This document shows positions 30,409 through 36,372 of a DNA stretch of 40,475 nucleotides, piece after piece (position 1 is the first letter of the stretch; each line of letters opens with the position of its first letter). The notes under the pieces were generated by a model that had not been told where the DNA came from, made no database searches, and saw nothing but the letters and a program-made list of their open reading frames with translations. The translations under genes and the position numbers were made by a program. The stretch comes from a virus, in the IMG/VR virus record IMGVR_UViG_3300044591_000754, positions 1 to 40,475 of that record. One strand, given 5' to 3'.

Positions 30409-30702
30409 ATGACCAAGTCACACAACCCATACATTTACTGTTCCACGACGGAAGCCGAACAAGGGCTCGGCGTTCACACCTTGATTCGGTGCAATGCTGA
30501 TGGTTTCCCAAACTGGATTGCGGAGTGTTCGCCGGCGGCTGTCGGCGTTGGATTGACGCGCAACGAAGCGGTCAGGATCGCAGTCGCCAAGTATCGCACA
30601 GCCACTACTTCCGAAGCACCCATTGACGAACCCGAGCCAGACTACGGCGGGGCGATGGACTCAACCGGGCACGTTTATTCTGATGCAGAGGGGGGGCTGT
30701 GA
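30409..30702 (+). CDS. Hypothetical protein (97 aa), cassette gene 1
   Basis: The sequence starts MTKSHNPYIYCSTTEAEQGL and contains NWIAECSPAAVGVGLTRNEA, ending in an acidic tail (DEPEPDYGG). The middle, a beta-strand pair followed by TRNEAVRIAVAKY, resembles small alpha/beta phage proteins, but none is recognised. ATG at 30409 follows AGAGGA. Its TGA overlaps the next ATG (TGATG). Lower GC than the genes behind it suggests a separate origin. Confidence 0.7.
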   Translation: MTKSHNPYIYCSTTEAEQGLGVHTLIRCNADGFPNWIAECSPAAVGVGLTRNEAVRIAVAKYRTATTSEAPIDEPEPDYGGAMDSTGHVYSDAEGGL

Positions 30703-30950
30703 TGAAGATCCGAGACACCGTCAGCAACCTGATTGAACGCCCCGACCTTCGCACGCGGCACAACGACGTACTGCTCGCCTGCGCGATGGAGCTCGGCGAC
30801 TCTTACAGCATGGAAGTCGTGCAGGCGCACCAGCGCCTCGGCGAGATCCCGTTCGACGCCGAGCACGAGTTCGACGCCGCCGTCATCGAGATGGACATCG
30901 CCGAGCGCCGATTCCTGTCCGTCCACGCCGAGACGGAGGTGACCCTGTGA
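30702..30950 (+). CDS. Hypothetical protein (82 aa), cassette gene 2
   Basis: This is a mainly helical acidic protein: MKIRDTVSNLIERPDLRTRH, then DVLLACAMELGDSYSMEVVQ and DAAVIEMDIAERRF. It is not recognised. It starts at ATG 30702 behind AGAGGGGGG, with the alternative GTG one codon earlier. It ends in a GTGA overlap with the HTH gene, so expression is coupled. Confidence 0.7.
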   Translation: MKIRDTVSNLIERPDLRTRHNDVLLACAMELGDSYSMEVVQAHQRLGEIPFDAEHEFDAAVIEMDIAERRFLSVHAETEVTL

Positions 30951-31195
30951 GGCTCGACCAAACGCAATACGTGCGCCGCATCCTGTGGCTGGTCGCGGCA
31001 CTCGACCGGAGACCCATCACTCGCAAGGAACTTGCGTCGAGGTGGGATGTGACGCCTCGCGCCGTGAATCATTTGCTCGGCAGCGCCCGAGCCATGTTCA
31101 AGGTCCGCATCGAGCACGTGCCGCACACCGGATACACGCTGCGCGACCCAGGCGTCCTGAACGTCCGCGCCTTGGCAGGAAGGGGGCGGGCATGA
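30947..31195 (+). CDS. Winged-helix DNA-binding protein (82 aa)
   Basis: Residues 8-48 give helix RRILWLVAALDRRP and a helix-turn-helix ITRKELASRWDVTPRAVNHL; residues 53-66 (VRIEHVPHTGYTLRDP) form a wing. This is a DeoR/HTH_11-like domain with no sensor part, so it probably binds DNA directly as a small regulator. GTG at 30947 has a perfect GGAGGTGA site and overlaps the previous stop (GTGA). It is a candidate for the protein that binds the palindromes at 27.7 kb, by inference only. Confidence 0.78.
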   Translation: MRLDQTQYVRRILWLVAALDRRPITRKELASRWDVTPRAVNHLLGSARAMFKVRIEHVPHTGYTLRDPGVLNVRALAGRGRA

Positions 31196-31497
31196 CGCTG
31201 TTCGACCCCATCGAGGCCGACCGCCGCAAGGTGATCGGCAAGGCGCTCGCCGCCGACCGCCGCAGCGAACTGCTCGCCGCCGCCCGCGGGTTCGCCGCAT
31301 TCATCGCACGCGACGGCGATACCGTGACGAGCGACGAGGTCGCAAACCTCATGGCACACAACGGCCTGGACTACGCGGAGCTCGGCAACGCCGCCGGCAG
31401 CGTGTTCGACGGCAAGTTTGTGTGGACCGGGGCCGTGGTCCCGTCGCGTCGGCCCGCATCGCATGGTCGCCTCATTCGCGTCTGGAGGCTCCGATGA
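31192..31497 (+). CDS. Conserved phage protein with LGNAAGSVF motif (101 aa)
   Basis: The sequence starts MTLFDPIEADRRKVIGKALA and has LLAAARGFAAFIARDGDTVT, SDEVANLMAHNG, then LGNAAGSVFDGKFVWTG and ASHGRLIRVWRL. Proteins with this LGNAAGSVF ... G ... SH.R..RVW.L pattern occur in early regions of many phages, often near recombination genes; the function is unknown. A small winged fold is likely. ATG overlaps the previous stop (ATGA). Confidence 0.75.
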   Translation: MTLFDPIEADRRKVIGKALAADRRSELLAAARGFAAFIARDGDTVTSDEVANLMAHNGLDYAELGNAAGSVFDGKFVWTGAVVPSRRPASHGRLIRVWRLR

Positions 31498-31826
31498 GAA
31501 CCGTCGAAATCAAGATGACCCTGCACGCAGGGCTGTTTCCGCACGCGCCCGAGGTCGCCGACTACTGCGACCGCCACGAGGTCGAGGCGTCCATCGACGC
31601 ACGCTGGATGGCCGAGCAGCGCGAGGACTTCCACTACCACGGCAGCCGCGTGCGGACGATCTGGACGCTGCTTTCCTGGAACGTGGTCGCGCTGCACGTG
31701 GATGGGAAGCAGCTCCTAACCGCCGACTCGGTGCCGGAAGGATTCCCGATGCTCGAGGTGATGCGCGTACTTCAGACCGAGATTGGCGAGGACATCCGCG
31801 CCATCGGGCCGGGGGCGACGCCATGA
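31494..31826 (+). CDS. Hypothetical protein (110 aa), cassette gene
   Basis: The sequence starts MRTVEIKMTLHAGLFPHAPE, then WMAEQREDFHYHGSRVRTIW and LLSWNVVALHVDGKQLLTAD. It is an alpha/beta-looking protein with several His and Trp residues; no family is recognised. ATG at 31494 follows GGAGG and overlaps the previous stop by 4 bases. Confidence 0.7.
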   Translation: MRTVEIKMTLHAGLFPHAPEVADYCDRHEVEASIDARWMAEQREDFHYHGSRVRTIWTLLSWNVVALHVDGKQLLTADSVPEGFPMLEVMRVLQTEIGEDIRAIGPGATP

Positions 31827-32080
31827 ACGCCGACTACGCCATTCACCTCCTCCGCCGGCGTGCCGACGAGCGTGCCGCTGCTGCCGAGCGCACGCCCACG
31901 AGGCACCACGAGTTTGCCGAACACTGTCGCGCCGAGGCGCGGTTCTTCGACGGGGTCGCTGACTGCATCGAGCAGCTCCAGCGCGAAGCCGCCGAGGAAC
32001 GAACGAGCCGTGTATTGGAGAAGGCGGGGGCCGGGGGCGTTCTCCGGCCCCTGCCCGCCATCTTGAAGGAGCTGCTATGA
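31823..32080 (+). CDS. Hypothetical helical protein (85 aa), cassette gene
   Basis: The sequence starts MNADYAIHLLRRRADERAAA and is strongly helical and charged throughout (FFDGVADCIEQLQREAAEER). It may be a coiled-coil or helical-bundle protein; it is not recognised. It overlaps both neighbours by 4 bases (ATGA at each end). Confidence 0.68.
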   Translation: MNADYAIHLLRRRADERAAAAERTPTRHHEFAEHCRAEARFFDGVADCIEQLQREAAEERTSRVLEKAGAGGVLRPLPAILKELL

Positions 32081-32322
32081 CCCGGGACATCGTGAACCGC
32101 CTGCGGACGAACCGCGACTGCCTTGCGCCGTGCCTGATGGACGAAGCCGCCGATGAGATTGTGCGCCTTGAGCAGGTTGTGCTAGCCCTCACCGCCGAGC
32201 GCGACGAGGCGAGGCGGGAGGTTTCGTTCCTGCGGCCAAGCGTTTGTCTAGGAGCGCAGACCGCACACGAATACGCAGCATTGCGGGGCTGGGATTGCTT
32301 CGGACAGGAGGACGGCAAGTGA
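32077..32322 (+). CDS. Hypothetical coiled-coil protein (81 aa), cassette gene
   Basis: The sequence starts MTRDIVNRLRTNRDCLAPCL, then EAADEIVRLEQVVLALTAER, a clear leucine-spaced coiled coil, and ends GWDCFGQEDGK. Small proteins beginning 'DIV.RLR' with a coiled coil are frequent in phage early regions without known role. ATG at 32077 follows AAGGAG and overlaps the previous stop. Confidence 0.7.
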   Translation: MTRDIVNRLRTNRDCLAPCLMDEAADEIVRLEQVVLALTAERDEARREVSFLRPSVCLGAQTAHEYAALRGWDCFGQEDGK

Positions 32323-32519
32323 CCGATCCAGGTGACGAGCACACCGACCGCGATATTCTTGAGCGCCTTGATCTGCTGTGGCCTGGGATGGGCGAGATGG
32401 CGAACGACGAGCGCCGCGACGCCGCACGCGAGATCCGCGCCCTGCGCGACGAGGTACGCAAACTGCGGGCTGTGCTGCCACAGCGCATCAGCCGCATCCT
32501 GTACGAAGGCGAGGGATGA
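32319..32519 (+). CDS. Hypothetical coiled-coil protein (66 aa), cassette gene
   Basis: Started at GTG 32319 (GTGA overlap) behind AGGAGG, it reads MTDPGDEHTDRDILERLDLL, then ERRDAAREIRALRDEVRKLR. The second half is a coiled coil like that of the preceding gene, so the two may be partners or duplicates. The frame is open further upstream, but that part overlaps the previous gene. Confidence 0.65.
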   Translation: MTDPGDEHTDRDILERLDLLWPGMGEMANDERRDAAREIRALRDEVRKLRAVLPQRISRILYEGEG

Positions 32520-32520
32520 A

Positions 32521-32706
32521 ATGCAACCGGGGAGAGGAGAGCACGAGGAGGACGTAGTGGACCGCGTCCGCGTGAGCGGGACCGATGATCCACTTACCAT
32601 CGAACTCATGCAGGAGGTCGTGTACCTGCGTCTTGAACTGGCGAAGGCAATGAAACAAGTGAACTCGTTCATCCTGCGGGAGACGAACCACAGGAGGCGA
32701 GAGTGA
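32521..32706 (+). CDS. Hypothetical small protein (61 aa), cassette gene
   Basis: ATG at 32521, behind GAGGG, gives MQPGRGEHEEDVVDRVRVSG; a GTG at 32557 has an equally good GGAGG site and would give a 49-residue form. The rest is helical (LMQEVVYLRLELAKAMKQVN) and ends in a basic tail. It is not recognised. It overlaps the RusA-like gene by 4 bases (GTGA). Confidence 0.6.
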   Translation: MQPGRGEHEEDVVDRVRVSGTDDPLTIELMQEVVYLRLELAKAMKQVNSFILRETNHRRRE

Positions 32707-33113
32707 TTTTCTTTATCGTTCCCGGAGAAGCTGCCCCCCAAGGATCGAAGCGTGCCGTGCGTTCAAGGAGCGGGCGCATCCTGCTGCTTGAGTCATCGTC
32801 CAAGGTCAAGCCGTACCGCGCCGTGTTCGCGCTGGCGGCGCGTCAGGCGTGGACCGAGCCGCCGGCGACGGGGACTGTGGCGGTGGAACTGCTGTTTCGG
32901 TTCGTGCGTCCCGCCAGCCACTACACGGCGAAGGGTGCGCTGAAGGCGACCGCGCCGGCTGCGCCCAGGCGTCCCGACCTCGACAAGGCATGCAGAGCTG
33001 CCTTGGACGCCATGACCGGGGTGGTCTACGCCGACGATTCGCAGGTCGCCATCCTGTCGGCGTGCAAGGAGTACGGGGACCGCGCTGAAACGATTGTGAA
33101 GGTTTGGGCGTAG
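32703..33113 (+). CDS. RusA-like Holliday junction resolvase (136 aa)
   Basis: It begins MIFFIVPGEAAPQGSKRAVR, the usual strand and QGSKR loop of RusA proteins, and carries the acidic cluster PDLDKACRAALDAMTG plus VVYADDSQV (Asp92, Asp94, Asp102, Asp111, Asp112), matching the metal-binding aspartates of E. coli RusA. It cuts branched DNA, so it should resolve replication or recombination intermediates before packaging. GTG at 32703 has a strong AGGAGG site. It lies upstream of Bet and Gp157, with which it forms the phage recombination set. Confidence 0.9.
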   Translation: MIFFIVPGEAAPQGSKRAVRSRSGRILLLESSSKVKPYRAVFALAARQAWTEPPATGTVAVELLFRFVRPASHYTAKGALKATAPAAPRRPDLDKACRAALDAMTGVVYADDSQVAILSACKEYGDRAETIVKVWA

Positions 33114-33126
33114 ATATCATGCGACC

Positions 33127-33717
33127 ATGCGGATCGAGCACAAGTACAATCTTCTTCAGCGCAAAGTCGCCGAGTTGTTGTCAACTCCGCGGACGAATGC
33201 AAGGGCGGCAAGGGCAAGCCATAGCCACGACGTTTCCGATCTAGAACAATCTGGGGCTACAACAAATCAGGTGCTTGCGTGGGGAGGGCTGCGCTGGGAG
33301 CCCACGAATGTCACGAGTCCTGCGCCGTCGCTGTCAAGCGCTTCCGCATTCCTCGCGTCGAATTTGACGATGTCCGCTGCGAACACGTGGTATACGGGTC
33401 CGCAGGTGACTCTTGCCAGTGGCACCTGGCTTGTCATGGCGAGCGCGACCGTTGGCCGCACGGCGACTACGGCCGGCCATTACAACATCCGCATTTCTAA
33501 TGGCCTGACGCACTACGCGAGTGTCCAGCAATATCACGCCAGCGTCGCGAACAACTACGCGGCCTTGAGCTGCAATGCGATCATCACGCTAACGGCTTCC
33601 ACGACCATTGGCCTGTATGCGTCAGGGACGGTAACGGCCAACGTGCTTCGAGCGGATACCCCGAACAATCCGAGCGGAAATAACGCTACCGGAATTGTTG
33701 CCGTCAAGATCGCTTGA
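33127..33717 (+). CDS. C1q-like fibre protein in the early arm (196 aa)
   Basis: Residues 1-35 are basic; [20 protein letters not shown] and [11 protein letters not shown] (33-61) match the short linker found in phage fibres and collagen-like proteins. The remaining 130 residues are beta-rich ([20 protein letters not shown] ... [18 protein letters not shown]) and fit a C1q/TNF-like jelly roll, ending GIVAVKIA. Such domains form trimeric tips on virion fibres. It is unusual to find one on the early strand. ATG at 33127 lacks a ribosome binding site; TATCAT lies six bases upstream. Lower GC than its neighbours suggests acquisition. Confidence 0.75.
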   Translation: MRIEHKYNLLQRKVAELLSTPRTNARAARASHSHDVSDLEQSGATTNQVLAWGGLRWEPTNVTSPAPSLSSASAFLASNLTMSAANTWYTGPQVTLASGTWLVMASATVGRTATTAGHYNIRISNGLTHYASVQQYHASVANNYAALSCNAIITLTASTTIGLYASGTVTANVLRADTPNNPSGNNATGIVAVKIA

Positions 33718-33742
33718 CAAGCCCAATACGATCCCGTATAGT
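33714..33742 (+). promoter_or_regulatory. Consensus sigma70 promoter of the bet operon
   Basis: TTGACA (33714-33719), 17-base spacer, TATAGT (33737-33742). The -35 overlaps the stop codon of the C1q-like gene. The leader to ATG 33800 can form a small hairpin TCGGGC/GCCCGA around 33756-33771. It is the strongest promoter seen in the window. Confidence 0.85.
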
Positions 33743-33799
33743 TCTCCTGTCGTGATCGGGCGCGTGCCCGAGGCGACGAGTCACGAGAGGAGAATCACG

Positions 33800-34813
33800 A
33801 TGACTGCATTGGCACGGCTGGATGACGAGAAGCGCGACCTTCTCGCACGCACGCTCTGCAACGGCGCTAGCCGGGACGAGCTCGACCTGTTCTTCAACAT
33901 CTGCGAGCGCACCGGGCTCGACCCGTTCGCTCGGCAGATTTACGCGGTCAAGCGGTGGGACAAGCGGGCAGGCCGCGAGGTCATGCAGACGCAGGTCAGC
34001 ATCGACGGCTTCCGCCTGGTTGCCCAGCGCAGCGGCGAGTACGCGGGTCAGACCGCCGTCGCCTACTGCGGCACGGACGGCAAGTGGGTGGACGTGTGGC
34101 TGCACGATGAGCCGCCAGCGGCCGCCCGCGTCGGCGTCTACCGCAAGGGGTTCGTCGAGGCGGTCGGTGCTATCGCCCTGTTCCGCGAATACGCGCAGCG
34201 GTCGAAGGACGGCTACCTCACGGGCATGTGGGGCAAGATGCCGACCGTGATGATCGCCAAGTGTGCCGAGGCGCTCGCGCTTCGCAAGGCGTTCCCTGCC
34301 GAACTGTCGGGGCTGTATACGCCCGAGGAGATGGGGCAGGCCGACAACCCGCCGGCGGCACCCGCCGTCCCGGCCGTCGCTGCCCTGCCCGCCCCGGCAC
34401 CCGTGGAAGCCGCCACGATGCCCCAGAACGCGCCCGTGGCCGAGGATGCCCCGAAGCCCGCCCGCAAGCGCAAGGCCGCGCAGGAGGCACCTGCGCCCGC
34501 CCAGGCCGTCCCGGCAGCGCCCGCGCCCGCTGACGCCTACCCAGAGGAGTACGAGGGGTTGTTCCTGATCCAGCGCGTGGTGCGCCGTCCCGGCAAGCCC
34601 ATCGCCGTGCAGGCCGCCGGCGAGCACGGCACCGCCTGGATCGCCACTACCGTCGCCGAGTACGCCGACCTGTGCGAGCAGGCCATCGACAGCGAGCTGC
34701 GGCTCGACATCGCCCGCGTCGGGGGTGCGCTCACCATCATGCGCGTGATCCGCACCGCCACCGCCCCAGCACCCGTCGCCGCCGTCATCGACGCCGACGA
34801 TCTGCCCTTCTGA
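33800..34813 (+). CDS. bet: Bet/RecT-family single-strand annealing protein
   Basis: Residues 1-180 are a Bet domain: [69 protein letters not shown], then [18 protein letters not shown]. The protein anneals single strands and promotes recombination, working with host or phage nucleases. Residues 181-248 form an Ala/Pro-rich linker with a KRK cluster; 249-320 form a second small domain; and the chain ends DADDLPF, very like the acidic tip of bacterial SSB. The ATG at 33800 has AGAGGAG; the open frame upstream overlaps the promoter and is rejected. No exonuclease partner was found nearby. Confidence 0.93.
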   Translation: MTALARLDDEKRDLLARTLCNGASRDELDLFFNICERTGLDPFARQIYAVKRWDKRAGREVMQTQVSIDGFRLVAQRSGEYAGQTAVAYCGTDGKWVDVWLHDEPPAAARVGVYRKGFVEAVGAIALFREYAQRSKDGYLTGMWGKMPTVMIAKCAEALALRKAFPAELSGLYTPEEMGQADNPPAAPAVPAVAALPAPAPVEAATMPQNAPVAEDAPKPARKRKAAQEAPAPAQAVPAAPAPADAYPEEYEGLFLIQRVVRRPGKPIAVQAAGEHGTAWIATTVAEYADLCEQAIDSELRLDIARVGGALTIMRVIRTATAPAPVAAVIDADDLPF

Positions 34814-34832
34814 CCATACGAGGAGATACACC

Positions 34833-35339
34833 ATGAACCTCTACGCCATCCAGACCGAAATCGCCACCATCGTCGAGGCCATCCTCGACGGCGCTGGAGA
34901 CACCGCCGAGGCCCAGGCCGCACTCGACGAGGCGCTCGCCGGCCTCGACGAGGAGCTCGAGGCCAAGGCCGATGACTACGCCGCCCTGATCCAGTCGCTC
35001 CGCAGCCGCGCTGATAGCCGCGCCGAGGAGGCCAAGCGCATGCGCGACCTGGCCGCCGCCGACGAGGCGCTCGCCGACCGCCTCAAGCAGCGCCTGAAGG
35101 ACGCGATGGAGGCCAGCGGGAAGGGCAAGCTCGAGACGGCCCGGTTCCGCCTGTCGGTGCAGGCCAACGGCGGAGCGCAGCCGCTTGAGGTCACCGTGCC
35201 GCCCGAGCAGCTCCCGCAGAAGTACCAGGCCGTGCGCGTCGAGGCCGACAAGACCGCGTTGCGCGAGGCGCTGGCAGCGGGTGCTACGATCCCCGGTGTG
35301 ACGCTCCTGCCACGGGGCACGAGCCTGCGGATTCGCTAA
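34833..35339 (+). CDS. Gp157-family protein
   Basis: This 168-residue protein has an N-terminal acidic helical region (EAQAALDEALAGLDEELEAK, then DDYAALIQSLRSRADSRAEE), which is the usual Gp157 pattern. It is followed by RLKDAMEASGKGKLETARFR, then PEQLPQKYQ and a C-terminal strand. Gp157 proteins are common next to Bet/RecT or Erf genes; a role in phage resistance or recombination has been proposed for the family. The start ATG at 34833 has GAGGAG upstream, 19 bp after bet. It is the last gene before the terminator. Confidence 0.9.
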   Translation: MNLYAIQTEIATIVEAILDGAGDTAEAQAALDEALAGLDEELEAKADDYAALIQSLRSRADSRAEEAKRMRDLAAADEALADRLKQRLKDAMEASGKGKLETARFRLSVQANGGAQPLEVTVPPEQLPQKYQAVRVEADKTALREALAAGATIPGVTLLPRGTSLRIR

Positions 35340-35357
35340 TCCTGTCATCCTCTCCTC

Positions 35358-35401
35358 CCCCCGCTCGGCTCCTCACGACGGAGATCCGGGCGGGGGTTTT
35401 C
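35358..35401 (+). terminator. Intrinsic terminator of the bet operon
   Basis: CCCCCGCTCGG (35358-35368) pairs with CCGGGCGGGGG (35386-35396), 11 bp with one G-U pair, with an inner CTCC/GGAG stem, followed by TTTTC. It lies 19 bases after the Gp157 stop and meets the end of the minus-strand late arm. Confidence 0.88.
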
Positions 35402-35411
35402 ATTTGGCACA

Positions 35412-35465
35412 GCGGGCGCAGCCCGTAGGCCACGCCCGCCCGCAGTGCCGTAGGCGCGAACGCCT
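35412..35465 (-). other. Hairpins at the end of the late arm
   Basis: Two stems lie between the last late gene (stop at 35475) and the plus-strand terminator: GCGGGCG/CGCCCGC (35412-35418 with 35433-35439) and AGGCG/CGCCT (35452-35456 with 35461-35465), the latter with a UUCG loop on the minus strand. There is no U-tract after them, so they may protect or process RNA ends more than terminate. Confidence 0.4.
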
Positions 35466-35474
35466 CGGGGCTGG

Positions 35475-35588
35475 TCACTTTGCCTTGAACATGTCCATCA
35501 GCTTGCCGATGGGCAGGACGTTGCCGACGAGGTAGCCCGCCAGCGCAAGCATCACGCCAAACCAAATGCTGCCGAGAACCTGACTCAT
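35475..35588 (-). CDS. 37-residue membrane peptide
   Basis: ATG at 35588 overlaps the stop of the lipoprotein gene (ATGA) and has AAAGG eight bases upstream. The peptide starts MSQVLGSIWFGVMLALAGYL, with one membrane helix at about 5-26 and a short basic tail (MDMFKAK). It is the last gene of the late arm, where lysis genes are usual, so it may be a small holin-like or antiholin-like protein; this is inference. Confidence 0.65.
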   Translation of the reverse strand: MSQVLGSIWFGVMLALAGYLVGNVLPIGKLMDMFKAK

Positions 35589-36070
35589 GTCGCGCCTTTC
35601 TGTTTGCGCCCCTTGGCGCGTTTGAACGCCGCATCGAACTCCGGGTCCGCCCGAAGCGAGGCTACGAGCTCCCTGTCCCCCTCGGGACGGGAGGGGTCTA
35701 GTGTACTAACGGCGAGCTCGGCGGCTGCCACCTTCCGGCGAGGCAGCCACCCGATGGCGATGCGGACGGCCGTAAACGCCCCGCTCTGCCACAGGACGAA
35801 CGCCACGCCAGCGACCGCCAGCGCGATTCCCCACCACTTCAGGGTAGACAGCCACGCCGGGGTGATCGCCTGCACGGACGGGATGTCGCCGTGGATCGCG
35901 GCCGCGTGCTCGTCGATGCGGGTCGCACCCTGCACCACGACCTGGTCGCCCGTGGCGTTCCCGTGGTCAATGAGCGCCCCGGCCTCGTTGCGGATGGCGG
36001 TCGCGTTCGCCGAGATCCGTGCGACCGGGTTGCAGCCGGCTAGGAACAAGACGAGGACAATCGCCCTCAC
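35585..36070 (-). CDS. Lipoprotein with membrane helix, possible lysis protein (161 aa)
   Basis: GTG at 36070 (GTGA overlap) gives MRAIVLVLFLAGC, a short signal with lipobox LAGC and lipidated Cys at 13. A helical periplasmic stretch follows, then a membrane helix at about 77-96 (LKWWGIALAVAGVAFVLWQS) and a basic cytoplasmic tail. A lipid anchor plus one inner-membrane helix recalls spanin-type disruption of Gram-negative envelopes, but the order differs from usual i- and o-spanins. It might be a fused or unrelated membrane protein. It sits in the late arm before the 37-residue peptide. Confidence 0.75.
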   Translation of the reverse strand: MRAIVLVLFLAGCNPVARISANATAIRNEAGALIDHGNATGDQVVVQGATRIDEHAAAIHGDIPSVQAITPAWLSTLKWWGIALAVAGVAFVLWQSGAFTAVRIAIGWLPRRKVAAAELAVSTLDPSRPEGDRELVASLRADPEFDAAFKRAKGRKQKGAT

Positions 36071-36372
36071 GCGAACACCCGGTACGGGATGCCAGGCTCG
36101 GGCGTGAACGTCGGCAGCGCCTCGATCTGCTCGGGCGTGAGCTCGAACGTGACGCGGATGTTGGCGTGGAACCGGGTGTCGCTCGGCCGGATCACCTCGC
36201 CCTCGGGGTCGAGCTGCGCCGGGATCGGCCCGATGCGGTCCACATAGCAGCCGGGGACGGGCATGAGGATTAGTTCGCCGCCGCCAATGTCCTGCTCATT
36301 GAGCAGTCCTGCGGCTTCCAGCGCATCGTTCATCTGCGCCTCGGTGTTGGTGCGGAGCATGTAGTCGGTCAT
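36067..36372 (-). CDS. Hypothetical phage protein (101 aa)
   Basis: The sequence starts MTDYMLRTNTEAQMNDALEA, then LMPVPGCYVDRIGPIPAQLD and NIRVTFELTPEQIEALPTFT, ending PYRVFA. Such proteins often lie after tail-fibre genes in phages; their role is unknown and may concern fibre assembly. ATG overlaps the stop of the preceding fibre gene (ATGA) without its own ribosome binding site, and its TGA overlaps the lipoprotein GTG. Confidence 0.75.
   Translation of the reverse strand: MTDYMLRTNTEAQMNDALEAAGLLNEQDIGGGELILMPVPGCYVDRIGPIPAQLDPEGEVIRPSDTRFHANIRVTFELTPEQIEALPTFTPEPGIPYRVFA

Noticed and set aside
33695-33799. Upstream extension of the bet gene
   Set aside because: It would include the -35 and -10 of the promoter at 33714-33742; ATG at 33800 has an AGAGGAG site.
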